Assembly: GCA_041589565.1 (NCBI GenBank)
Contig: JBFHVL010000038.1
Location: 1-20,760 of the forward strand
DNA: 20,760 nt
Origin: Pleionea sp041589565
GTDB lineage: Bacteria > Pseudomonadota > Gammaproteobacteria > Enterobacterales > Kangiellaceae
Direction of reading: 5' to 3'
Within the stretch, counting starts at the first letter, position 1. Every line of letters begins with the position of its first letter. Shown in pieces: positions 1 through 6,661 of this stretch. Under the pieces are notes generated by a model. It was not told the origin of the DNA and did no database searches. It saw only the letters and a list, made by a program, of their open reading frames with translations. The position numbers and the translations under genes are program-made.

Positions 1-551
1 GCTCTTTATTTCTTGTGTTATCGATTCCCGTTTGTTTGGTGCTTTATGTACTGATTAAACGTGAGTCAAAGTGGAAAGAGCCTGTTGTGTATAAACAAAT
101 TCGAACCGGTCAAAACGGCGAACCTTTCACGATATACAAATTTCGCAGTATGGTTGTGGATGCCGAGCGAGACGGGCCTCAATTTGCGTCGAAAAATGAT
201 GCACGGGTGACAAAGGTCGGAGCTATTATGCGTAAGACCCGACTCGATGAAATCCCTCAAATGCTCAACGTATTGAAAGGCGATATGAGTTTTGTGGGGC
301 CGCGGCCAGAAAGACCTCAGTTTGTGGAGCAGCTCAGTGAAATTATTCCTTACTACAATATGAGGCATCGAGTAAAGCCCGGAATTACTGGTTGGGCGCA
401 GATTTGCTACCCTTATGGAGATAACGATGAAGATGCAAAGCAAAAGCTGCAGTTCGATCTCTATTATATAAAGAATTTTAGCTTATTTCTTGACCTTACT
501 ATTCTGCTTCAAACGGTCCAAATTATCGTTTGGCAGAAAGGGTCACGTTAA
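1..551 (+). CDS. Polyprenyl-phosphate sugar transferase, C-terminal part (5' end outside window)
   Basis: This is the catalytic C-terminal part of a bacterial sugar transferase (PF02397 type), which moves a sugar-1-phosphate onto undecaprenyl phosphate at the inner membrane and so starts an exopolysaccharide repeat unit. The reading frame is open from the first base. The GTG at 15 lies inside a hydrophobic stretch (the last membrane helix before the catalytic domain), so it is not the true start and the gene begins upstream. Visible family motifs are GEPFTIYKFRSM, the acidic pair in RKTRLDEIPQ, GDMSFVGPRPERPQF and KPGITGWAQI. The short C-terminal tail ending KGSR and the next gene suggest the exosortase-associated EpsB-like subgroup. 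It ends 15 bases before the ATPase gene, so the two are probably co-transcribed. Family is certain; the exact subgroup and sugar are inferred. Confidence 0.9.
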   Translation, partial: SLFLVLSIPVCLVLYVLIKRESKWKEPVVYKQIRTGQNGEPFTIYKFRSMVVDAERDGPQFASKNDARVTKVGAIMRKTRLDEIPQMLNVLKGDMSFVGPRPERPQFVEQLSEIIPYYNMRHRVKPGITGWAQICYPYGDNDEDAKQKLQFDLYYIKNFSLFLDLTILLQTVQIIVWQKGSR

Positions 552-566
552 ACCAAGGGAGAGAAA

Positions 567-1589
567 ATGTACGATTCATACTATCGACTTAAAGGAAAGC
601 CATTCCAACTGGCACCCGATCCCTTTTTCTTCTTTGGCAGTAGTACGCATAAGCGGGCATTGGCTTACCTGCGTTACGGCCTGTCTCAAGGCGAAGGATT
701 CATTATTGTTACTGGAGATGTAGGTACCGGAAAAAGTACGCTGGTGCGCACATTGTTCGGTTCGCTGGAAAATAAAAAAGACATAGTTGCTGGAGAGCTC
801 ATTAATACCCAGCTCGACTCAACGGATATTTTGCGAATGGTTGCAGCTACCTTTGGACTGGCGCATAAAAGTAGCGAAAAAACCTCGTTGATAAAAAACC
901 TGGAAAACTTTTTCATCTCTCGTCAAAGAGAAGGTAAGCGTTGCATGCTTGTGGTTGACGAAGCGCAGAACCTTCCCCTTGAAAGTCTCGAAGAGTTAAG
1001 AATGCTATCAAACCTTCATACTGATGGTAAAACTCTGATTCAAATTTTCTTGCTAGGACAGTCTGAGTTTCGAGAGAACCTTGCTGTGCCTCATATGGAA
1101 CAAGTTCGACAACGAATAACCGCTTCTTATCATCTGGCTCATTTGAGCGCAGAAGAAACACAAGCTTATATAGAGCATCGACTTAGAAAAGTAGACTGGC
1201 AGGATGACCCTTCATTTACTGCGGAGGCTTATCAACAAATTTATGATTTCTCAGAAGGTATACCTCGCCGTATTAACACCGTGTGTGATCGATTATTGCT
1301 CTACGGGTTCTTGGAAGAGAAACACCGTATCGATGGAGAAATAGTTAAAACGGTAGCTGAAGAAATTGCCATTGAGCAGCCTGATGTAATGAAAAATCAG
1401 GCGCTTGCAAAGAGCATGGAAGAAAAAGAGCATTCCAAATCTGGCGTAAAGAATGCATCGGATCTTGAAAAACGAATCATGATGCTCGAAGCTGAGATGG
1501 ATGTAATGAAAAAGCGCTTTAAGAAAGAGCGAGAATATATGCGAAAGATAGTGCAAATTAGCTTAAATTTCGATGAAAACGACGAATAA
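567..1589 (+). CDS. XrtA/PEP-CTERM-associated ExeA-like AAA ATPase
   Basis: This is a 340-residue P-loop ATPase related to ExeA/GspA. The N-terminus (MYDSYYRLKGKPFQLAPDP, then FFFGS and HKRALAYLRYGL) matches the subfamily found in XrtA exosortase and exopolysaccharide loci. Walker A is GDVGTGKS at residues 50-57, Walker B is CMLVVDEAQ at 126-134, and a sensor-like FLLGQ follows near 160. The last 50 or so residues are charged and heptad-like, probably a coiled coil. There is no signal peptide, so it is cytosolic or membrane-associated. A GGGAG Shine-Dalgarno sits just before the ATG. It follows the sugar transferase and ends the locus at a terminator. Its biochemical role in polysaccharide export or sorting is not established; the linkage to exosortase is family knowledge, since the exosortase itself is not in this window. 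Confidence 0.88.
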   Translation: MYDSYYRLKGKPFQLAPDPFFFFGSSTHKRALAYLRYGLSQGEGFIIVTGDVGTGKSTLVRTLFGSLENKKDIVAGELINTQLDSTDILRMVAATFGLAHKSSEKTSLIKNLENFFISRQREGKRCMLVVDEAQNLPLESLEELRMLSNLHTDGKTLIQIFLLGQSEFRENLAVPHMEQVRQRITASYHLAHLSAEETQAYIEHRLRKVDWQDDPSFTAEAYQQIYDFSEGIPRRINTVCDRLLLYGFLEEKHRIDGEIVKTVAEEIAIEQPDVMKNQALAKSMEEKEHSKSGVKNASDLEKRIMMLEAEMDVMKKRFKKEREYMRKIVQISLNFDENDE

Positions 1590-1620
1590 CCCGAGTTAAT
1601 TTATAATCGGTCCAGACCAT

Positions 1621-1651
1621 AAAAAAGGGAGCCGAGGCTCCCTTTTTTTTT
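1621..1651. terminator. Bidirectional intrinsic terminator between the ATPase gene and gltA
   Basis: A stem GGGAGC / GCTCCC (1627-1642, loop CGAG) is flanked by an A-run on the left and nine T's on the right. It can therefore end transcription in both directions. It lies between two convergent genes, the ATPase (+) and gltA (-), and probably serves both. Confidence 0.9.
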
Positions 1652-1666
1652 GCAAAGCTATAAGCA

Positions 1667-2956
1667 TTAACGATCTTGAATTTTTATAAAATCGCGCTGT
1701 ACTTGACCATTGTACATTTGACGGGGACGGCCAATTTTTTGGTTTGGCTCGCTGATCATTTCGCTCCACTGAGCAACCCAGCCAACAGTACGTGCTAACG
1801 CAAAGATTACAGTAAACATATTGGTTGGAATTCCAATAGCCGAAAGAATAATGCCCGAATAGAAGTCTACATTGGGATAGAGTTTACGTTCTACAAAGTA
1901 GGGATCTTCCAGAGCAATTTTTTCAAGCTCCATGGCGACCTTTAATATAGGATCGTCCTGAACACCTAACGCTTCCAGTACTTCGTGTGCACTTTCACGC
2001 ATCACTTTTGCCCGTGGATCAAAGTTTTTATATACGCGGTGGCCAAAGCCCATCAATCGGAAAGGATCGTCTTTGTCTTTGGCGCGTTTAATAAATTCAG
2101 GAATGCGTTTTACATCACCAATTTCGTGGAGCATGCGTAGACATGCTTCGTTGGCACCACCATGAGCAGGCCCCCATAAACTTGCAATGCCCGAGGCAAT
2201 ACACGCAAAAGGATTTGCACCAGAAGAACCAGCGAGTCGAACAGTGGACGTCGAACAGTTTTGCTCATGATCTGCATGAAGAGTGAAAATTCGATCCATA
2301 GCACGAACCAAAACGGGATCTGGTGTTTCATCCGTCGAAGGCATTGAGAACATTTGATTCAGGAAGTTCTCTGCATAAGACATTTCATTACGAGGATAAA
2401 CAAACGGAAAGCCCATTGAATATCGGTAACACATCGCGGCAATAGTAGGCACCTTCGCAATGAGGCGGAAGGCGCTTTTACGTCGGTGCTCTGGGTCATT
2501 AATATCCAGAGAGTCGTGGTAGAAAGCTGAGAGTGCGCCAACAACACCCACCATTACCGCCATTGGGTGTGCGTCACGACGAAAACCATTGAAAAAGTGA
2601 GTCAACTGTTCGTGCAGCATGGTGTGGTTATTGATTTCATCGAGGAAATCTTGTTTTTGCTCGGCGTCAGGCAGTTCGCCATTCAGCAATAAGTAGGCGA
2701 CTTCCATAAAGTCTGAATGCACTGCCAAATCTTCAATCGCATAGCCACGGTATAAAAGAATACCTTTTTCACCATCAATATAGGTGATTCGAGATTCACA
2801 GGAGGCGGTTGACATAAATCCGGGGTCGTAGGTGAATACGCCGTGCTTAACCAATGCAGTTACATCGATTACATCGTTACCCATGGTCGGCTGGTAAACC
2901 GGCAACTCAATTTCTTGACCTGTATGCAGGGTGAGTTTGGCGGTATTTTGTGTCAT
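1667..2956 (-). CDS. gltA: Citrate synthase
   Basis: Citrate synthase condenses oxaloacetate with acetyl-CoA to make citrate, the entry step of the TCA cycle in the cytosol. The 429-residue protein is of the E. coli GltA (type II) class, which is about 427 residues. Conserved active-site blocks are visible: HEQNCSTSTVRL with its histidine at 230, GFGHRVYKNFDPRAKVM with catalytic His306, and VDFYSGI with catalytic Asp364. The start is supported by a GAGGAG-type Shine-Dalgarno 9-10 bases upstream of the ATG. A near-consensus sigma70 promoter lies just upstream (3009-3036). It is transcribed divergently from sdhCDAB, the usual gammaproteobacterial arrangement. Type II enzymes are commonly inhibited allosterically by NADH; that is family knowledge, not read from the sequence. 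Confidence 0.98.
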   Translation of the reverse strand: MTQNTAKLTLHTGQEIELPVYQPTMGNDVIDVTALVKHGVFTYDPGFMSTASCESRITYIDGEKGILLYRGYAIEDLAVHSDFMEVAYLLLNGELPDAEQKQDFLDEINNHTMLHEQLTHFFNGFRRDAHPMAVMVGVVGALSAFYHDSLDINDPEHRRKSAFRLIAKVPTIAAMCYRYSMGFPFVYPRNEMSYAENFLNQMFSMPSTDETPDPVLVRAMDRIFTLHADHEQNCSTSTVRLAGSSGANPFACIASGIASLWGPAHGGANEACLRMLHEIGDVKRIPEFIKRAKDKDDPFRLMGFGHRVYKNFDPRAKVMRESAHEVLEALGVQDDPILKVAMELEKIALEDPYFVERKLYPNVDFYSGIILSAIGIPTNMFTVIFALARTVGWVAQWSEMISEPNQKIGRPRQMYNGQVQRDFIKIQDR

Positions 2957-3008
2957 TCGTTGACTCCTCAGTCGATTTTATGTCGTGCTGCAATAAAATT
3001 TGGGTGTA

Positions 3009-3036
3009 ACTATAGGTGGCAGAATTTTTTTGTCAA
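3009..3036 (-). promoter_or_regulatory. Sigma70 promoter of gltA
   Basis: On the minus strand, TTGACA (3036-3031, 6/6 consensus), a 16-base A-rich spacer and TATAGT (3014-3009, 5/6) form a strong promoter. The predicted start of transcription is near 3002, giving a leader of about 45 bases before the gltA ATG. Confidence 0.8.
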
Positions 3037-3116
3037 TGCCACTTTGTGTTTAAATATGTGAAAATGCTTAATATTTATACAAAAATCACTCCTTTTCCTG
3101 CAAAGCACAAATCCAT

Positions 3117-3145
3117 TTGTAAACAAGCAGTTGCGCCTATATAAT
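3117..3145 (+). promoter_or_regulatory. Sigma70 promoter of sdhCDAB
   Basis: TTGTAA (3117-3122, 4/6 consensus), a 17-base spacer and a perfect TATAAT (3140-3145) point toward sdhC. Transcription would start near 3152, about 195 bases before the sdhC start. The gltA and sdh -35 boxes are about 80 bases apart, so a regulator bound between them could act on both. Confidence 0.72.
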
Positions 3146-3151
3146 TTGCGC

Positions 3152-3347
3152 GAACTTGCGAAGGCTCCATGCTGGCCTATAGTTAGTATAGCTCAGCTGT
3201 ATGTAACCATCTGTGTATATTTAACAGGGTTGCAAGTCCTTAAATCACCATCTAATGAGCTTTAAACAAGTATCAACACAAAGGAGGGCGCCGAGGTTCG
3301 TCTGGCGTTCTGTTTGACTAATTCAACGAATAAAGAAAGTGTCAGCC
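3152..3347 (+). other. Long 5' leader of sdhC with a hairpin
   Basis: Between the predicted transcription start and sdhC are about 195 bases with no supported gene. The leader holds an isolated perfect AGGAGG (3282-3287) without a start codon at proper distance. Right after it is a hairpin: CGCC (3289-3292) pairs with GGCG (3304-3307), and AGG (3294-3296) pairs with TCT (3301-3303) around a TTCG tetraloop, with G3293 bulged. The length and structure are compatible with post-transcriptional control, for example by a small RNA as known for E. coli sdhC. That role is inferred only. Confidence 0.4.
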
Positions 3348-3722
3348 GTGAACAAGCAAAGACCAAGAAATCTCGATCTCACAACGATCAGTTTTCCGGT
3401 AACCGCTATTTCGTCGATTCTTCATCGAATTACCGGCGTATTTCTAGTTATCGGGATCCCTATTCTTTTATGGCTATTCGGTGCTTCTCTGGAATCAAAA
3501 CAAGGTTTCAATGAGGCGTCCAGTTACATCGCATCCGGTTTCGGTAAGTTGATGTTCTGGGCCATTTTATCTTCCATCGCCTACCACCTTATTGCCGGTG
3601 TTCGTCACTTATTGATGGATGCAGGTATCGGTGAAACTCTTGAAGGTGGCTCTCGAGGTGCATTTATTGTCATCTTTCTCGGAGTTGTAGCCGCAGTGCT
3701 AATAGGAGTCTGGTTATGGTAA
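3348..3722 (+). CDS. sdhC: Succinate dehydrogenase cytochrome b556 subunit
   Basis: SdhC is one of two membrane anchors of succinate dehydrogenase (complex II). It binds heme b and helps form the ubiquinone site. From GTG 3348 the protein is 124 residues, starting MNKQRPRNLDLTTI, which matches the usual family start. An in-frame GTG at 3339 would add three residues, but the AAAGAAAG ribosome-site-like stretch is better spaced for 3348. Signatures are SILHRITG with Ser23 and Arg27 (quinone-site equivalents of E. coli Ser27 and Arg31) and YHLIAGVRHLLMD with heme-ligand candidate His80 (E. coli His84). Three membrane helices are evident. Its last 7 bases overlap sdhD, indicating translational coupling. 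Confidence 0.95.
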   Translation: MNKQRPRNLDLTTISFPVTAISSILHRITGVFLVIGIPILLWLFGASLESKQGFNEASSYIASGFGKLMFWAILSSIAYHLIAGVRHLLMDAGIGETLEGGSRGAFIVIFLGVVAAVLIGVWLW

Positions 3723-4063
3723 ATACAGTTACCAGTTTAGGCCGTAGCGGCTTACATGATTGGTTTATACAGCGACTGAGTGCGGTAGTTATGGCGGTTT
3801 TTGCTATCTACTTGACTTGGTTTGTAGCTAATAATCCTGGAATGAGCTTCGAACTATGGGTTGCCTTTTTTCAGCAGCCGTTGGTTAAAGCCTTTAGTAT
3901 TTTGACCTTGATTTTAATGAGTTTACATATCTGGGTAGGTATGTGGATCGTGTCTACGGATTATCTAAAACCACTCTCAATTCGTATGATTTTCCAGGCG
4001 GCATTGATTATTTATTGTCTGGTTATCATTTTTTGGGGCATACAGATTTTGTGGAGCGTATAA
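3716..4063 (+). CDS. sdhD: Succinate dehydrogenase membrane anchor subunit
   Basis: SdhD is the second membrane anchor of complex II, 115 residues, the same length as the E. coli protein. LHDWFIQRLSAV at 13-24 is the conserved N-terminal motif. SLHIWVGMW contains His71, the heme b ligand, and Asp82-Tyr83 near the end of the second helix matches the ubiquinone-site tyrosine of E. coli at identical numbering. Three hydrophobic helices cover about 20-38, 57-80 and 89-112. It overlaps sdhC by 7 bases (ATGGTAA), and its stop codon directly abuts the sdhA ATG. Confidence 0.96.
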   Translation: MVNTVTSLGRSGLHDWFIQRLSAVVMAVFAIYLTWFVANNPGMSFELWVAFFQQPLVKAFSILTLILMSLHIWVGMWIVSTDYLKPLSIRMIFQAALIIYCLVIIFWGIQILWSV

Positions 4064-5827
4064 ATGGGAATTCCAGTTTATACCTATGATGCAGTTATTG
4101 TTGGCGGCGGTGGAGCAGGCATGCGCGCTTCTCTGCAACTGGCACAGTCCGGCCAAAAAGTGGCTCTTATCTCAAAAGTATTTCCTACTCGTTCTCATAC
4201 GGTTTCGGCGCAAGGGGGAATTACCGTTGCGCTGGGTAACTCGCACGAGGACGATTGGCGCTGGCATATGTACGATACCGTTAAAGGTTCTGATTACATA
4301 GGTGACCAAGACGCTATCGAATATATGTGTCAAAACGGCCCGGCAACAGTTTACGAACTGGAGCATATGGGACTTCCGTTTTCCCGTATGGATAACGGCA
4401 AAATTTATCAACGACCGTTTGGTGGGCAGTCTAAAGACTTTGGTGGTGAGCAGGCGGCTCGTACCGCTGCAGCTGCTGACCGTACTGGCCATGCACTGCT
4501 ACACACTTTGTATCAGCAAAACCTCGCCGCAAATACTCAGTTCTTTAATGAATGGTTGGCAATAGACTTGGTAACTAACGATCAGGGCGACGTATGCGGT
4601 GTTATCGCCATGTCGATCGAGACCGGTGAAACCGCTATGTTCCGCGCTAGAGCCACTGTGTTTGCGACTGGTGGAGCGGGTCGTATTTATCAATCGACCA
4701 CCAACGCATTAATCAACACTGGCGACGGCGTTGGTATGGCACTGCGTGCAGGCATTCCGGTACAGGATATTGAAATGTGGCAGTTCCATCCAACTGGTAT
4801 TGCTGGAGCTGGTGTATTGGTTACTGAAGGGTGCCGTGGGGAAGGTGGTTACCTGATTAATAAAGACGGCGAACGTTTTATGGAACGTTATGCGCCAAAT
4901 GCCAAAGACCTTGCGAGCCGTGACGTAGTAGCTCGCTCCATGACCAAGGAAATCCTTGAGGGTCGAGGTTGCGGTCCGAATGGCGATCACGTTTATCTGA
5001 AACTGGATCATTTAGGCGAAGAAACACTGAATAAACGTCTTCCTGGGATTTTGGAACTGTCTCGCACTTTTGGTCATGCGGATCCTGTAAAAGAGCCGAT
5101 TCCAGTTGTTCCTACCTGTCACTATATGATGGGCGGTATTCCAACTAATAAATACGGACAGGTCGTTACCAAAACTTCAAATGGCGAAGAAAAAATCGTT
5201 AAAGGTTTTTATGCAGTTGGTGAAGTCGCTTGTGTATCGGTACATGGTGCTAACCGACTTGGCGGAAACTCATTGCTAGACTTGGTCGTTTTTGGTCGAG
5301 CAGCAGGACTTCATCTTGAGGAAGCGTTGCGAGAAGGTCTGGCATTTAGCAACTATACTGACAGCGATCTTGAAGGTTCACTCTCTCGAATGAATCGTTG
5401 GGAAGACAGCTCAAATGGCGAAGACCCCGCAAAAATTAAAGCGGATATGCAGAAGACAATGCAAAACTGCTTTGGTGTATTCCGAACCGGTGAGTTGATG
5501 CAAAAAGGTCTGGTCGAGTTGGAAGAAATTCGTGAACGTTTAAACCATGCTGTTCTAACCGATAAGTCTAAAGCCTACAATACTCAGCGAGTGGAATGTC
5601 TGGAGTTAGACAACCTAATGTCCGTGGCTTGCGCTACCGCAAAAGCTGCAGAATACCGGAAAGAAAGTCGTGGGGCCCATAGCCGTGAAGATTATCCAGA
5701 TCGTGATGATGAAAACTGGCTGGTTCACACCCTCTATTATCCAAAGACGGGTGAAATGGATACTCGGGAAGTTAACATGAAGCCTGAGACCGTTGAGCCT
5801 TTCCCACCGAAAGTCAGAAGCTATTAA
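4064..5827 (+). CDS. sdhA: Succinate dehydrogenase flavoprotein subunit
   Basis: SdhA oxidises succinate to fumarate and carries covalently bound FAD on the cytoplasmic face of complex II. The protein has 587 residues (E. coli 588) and is highly similar along its length. The dinucleotide-binding motif VIVGGGGAG is at 11-19. The FAD-linking histidine is His45 in FPTRSHTVSAQGG. Substrate and active-site blocks QFHPTG, SRDVVARSM and PTCHYMMGGIPT are intact, and the C-terminus ends PPKVRSY as in the family. The start follows the sdhD stop with no gap, and a GGAG Shine-Dalgarno lies 7 bases upstream, inside sdhD. Confidence 0.98.
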   Translation: MGIPVYTYDAVIVGGGGAGMRASLQLAQSGQKVALISKVFPTRSHTVSAQGGITVALGNSHEDDWRWHMYDTVKGSDYIGDQDAIEYMCQNGPATVYELEHMGLPFSRMDNGKIYQRPFGGQSKDFGGEQAARTAAAADRTGHALLHTLYQQNLAANTQFFNEWLAIDLVTNDQGDVCGVIAMSIETGETAMFRARATVFATGGAGRIYQSTTNALINTGDGVGMALRAGIPVQDIEMWQFHPTGIAGAGVLVTEGCRGEGGYLINKDGERFMERYAPNAKDLASRDVVARSMTKEILEGRGCGPNGDHVYLKLDHLGEETLNKRLPGILELSRTFGHADPVKEPIPVVPTCHYMMGGIPTNKYGQVVTKTSNGEEKIVKGFYAVGEVACVSVHGANRLGGNSLLDLVVFGRAAGLHLEEALREGLAFSNYTDSDLEGSLSRMNRWEDSSNGEDPAKIKADMQKTMQNCFGVFRTGELMQKGLVELEEIRERLNHAVLTDKSKAYNTQRVECLELDNLMSVACATAKAAEYRKESRGAHSREDYPDRDDENWLVHTLYYPKTGEMDTREVNMKPETVEPFPPKVRSY

Positions 5828-5845
5828 TAGGCAGGTATCGAATCA

Positions 5846-6544
5846 ATGAAATTTTCAATTTACCGATACAATCCAGAAACTGATAACGCGCCGAGAATGC
5901 AGGATTATGATCTCGATATTCCTGCAGGCTCAGATATGATGCTATTGGATGCGTTATTGTTGTTAAAAGAGCAGGACAACACCCTGACTTTCCGTCGTTC
6001 GTGTCGTGAAGGTGTTTGTGGTTCTGACGGTATGAATATTAATGGTAAAAACGGACTAGCCTGCGTCACACCCATTTCTGCACTGGGTAAAAAAGTGGTC
6101 GTACGTCCATTGCCTGGCTTACCGGTTACTCGTGATTTAGTTGTCGATATGGCTCAGTTCTACAAGCAATATGAGAAAGTTAAGCCTTATCTGCAAAATC
6201 GTGATGAGCCGCCGGCAAAAGAGCGTCTGCAATCGCCTGAAGAGCGCGAAAAGCTTGATGGCCTTTACGAGTGTATCTTGTGTGCCTGTTGTTCGACGTC
6301 TTGCCCTTCATTTTGGTGGAATCCGGACAAGTTTGTGGGTCCTGCGGGACTATTGCAAGCTTACCGCTTTTTGGCGGATAGTCGCGATACCGAACAAGAC
6401 GAACGCTTATCCGCTTTAGATGACGCTTACAGTGTATTTCGCTGTCGAGGCATTATGAACTGTGTGAGTGTTTGCCCAAAAGGTTTGAACCCTACAAAAG
6501 CTATTGGACATGTGCGCTCCATGCTGCTGTCAAAAGGTGTATAA
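5846..6544 (+). CDS. sdhB: Succinate dehydrogenase iron-sulfur subunit
   Basis: SdhB passes electrons from FAD to ubiquinone through three Fe-S clusters. The 232-residue protein shows the plant-ferredoxin-type [2Fe-2S] site with Cys53, Cys58, Asp61 and Cys73 (Asp in the third position as in E. coli). The bacterial-ferredoxin motif ECILCACCSTSCPS supplies [4Fe-4S] and [3Fe-4S] ligands, and the CRGIMNCVSVCPKGLNP block completes the set. It lies 18 bases after sdhA with a GGCAGG-like ribosome site. It is the last sdh gene; a palindrome and a strong hairpin follow before sucA. Confidence 0.98.
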   Translation: MKFSIYRYNPETDNAPRMQDYDLDIPAGSDMMLLDALLLLKEQDNTLTFRRSCREGVCGSDGMNINGKNGLACVTPISALGKKVVVRPLPGLPVTRDLVVDMAQFYKQYEKVKPYLQNRDEPPAKERLQSPEEREKLDGLYECILCACCSTSCPSFWWNPDKFVGPAGLLQAYRFLADSRDTEQDERLSALDDAYSVFRCRGIMNCVSVCPKGLNPTKAIGHVRSMLLSKGV

Positions 6545-6551
6545 AAAACCG

Positions 6552-6568
6552 GAAATGTTCAACATTTC
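6552..6568. repeat. 17-base near-perfect palindrome after sdhB
   Basis: GAAATGTT (6552-6559) and AACATTTC (6561-6568) are perfect inverted arms around a single C, starting 8 bases after the sdhB stop. The one-base centre suits a dimeric protein-binding site; as RNA it would need a 3-base loop and a 7-bp stem. I do not recognise it as a known operator. Confidence 0.5.
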
Positions 6569-6589
6569 GACTATTATTAGTTAACAATC

Positions 6590-6628
6590 AACGCTTTGAA
6601 GCTCAATCTTCAAAGCGTTTGTTATTTT
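6590..6628 (+). terminator. Hairpin between sdhB and sucA (terminator or attenuator)
   Basis: AACGCTTTGAAG (6590-6601) pairs perfectly over 12 bp with CTTCAAAGCGTT (6608-6619) around a 6-base loop. TGTTATTTTT follows, an imperfect U-tract. This can end or reduce transcription of sdhCDAB before sucA. Because sucA starts only about 35 bases later, it may be a partial terminator or an RNA-processing or stabilising structure inside a longer sdh-suc transcript. Confidence 0.65.
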
Positions 6629-6661
6629 TACTGTTCACAACAACATTAAAGTCTGCAAATC

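Noticed and set aside
15..551. Treating the GTG at 15 as the true start of the sugar transferase
   Set aside because: The frame is open to the window edge and the preceding codons continue a hydrophobic helix; the family is much longer at its N-terminus.
3187..3250. tRNA-like pieces in the sdhC leader: TATAGCTCAGC (D-arm-like), GGGTTGCAAGTCC (T-arm-like) and a CCA at 3248-3250
   Set aside because: The T-loop does not match the TTCRA consensus, no acceptor stem can be formed, and the distance from the D-arm to CCA is too short for a tRNA.
4172..4492. Antisense open frame of 106 codons in sdhA
   Set aside because: It is a shadow of the strongly conserved sdhA coding frame; its composition is not protein-like.
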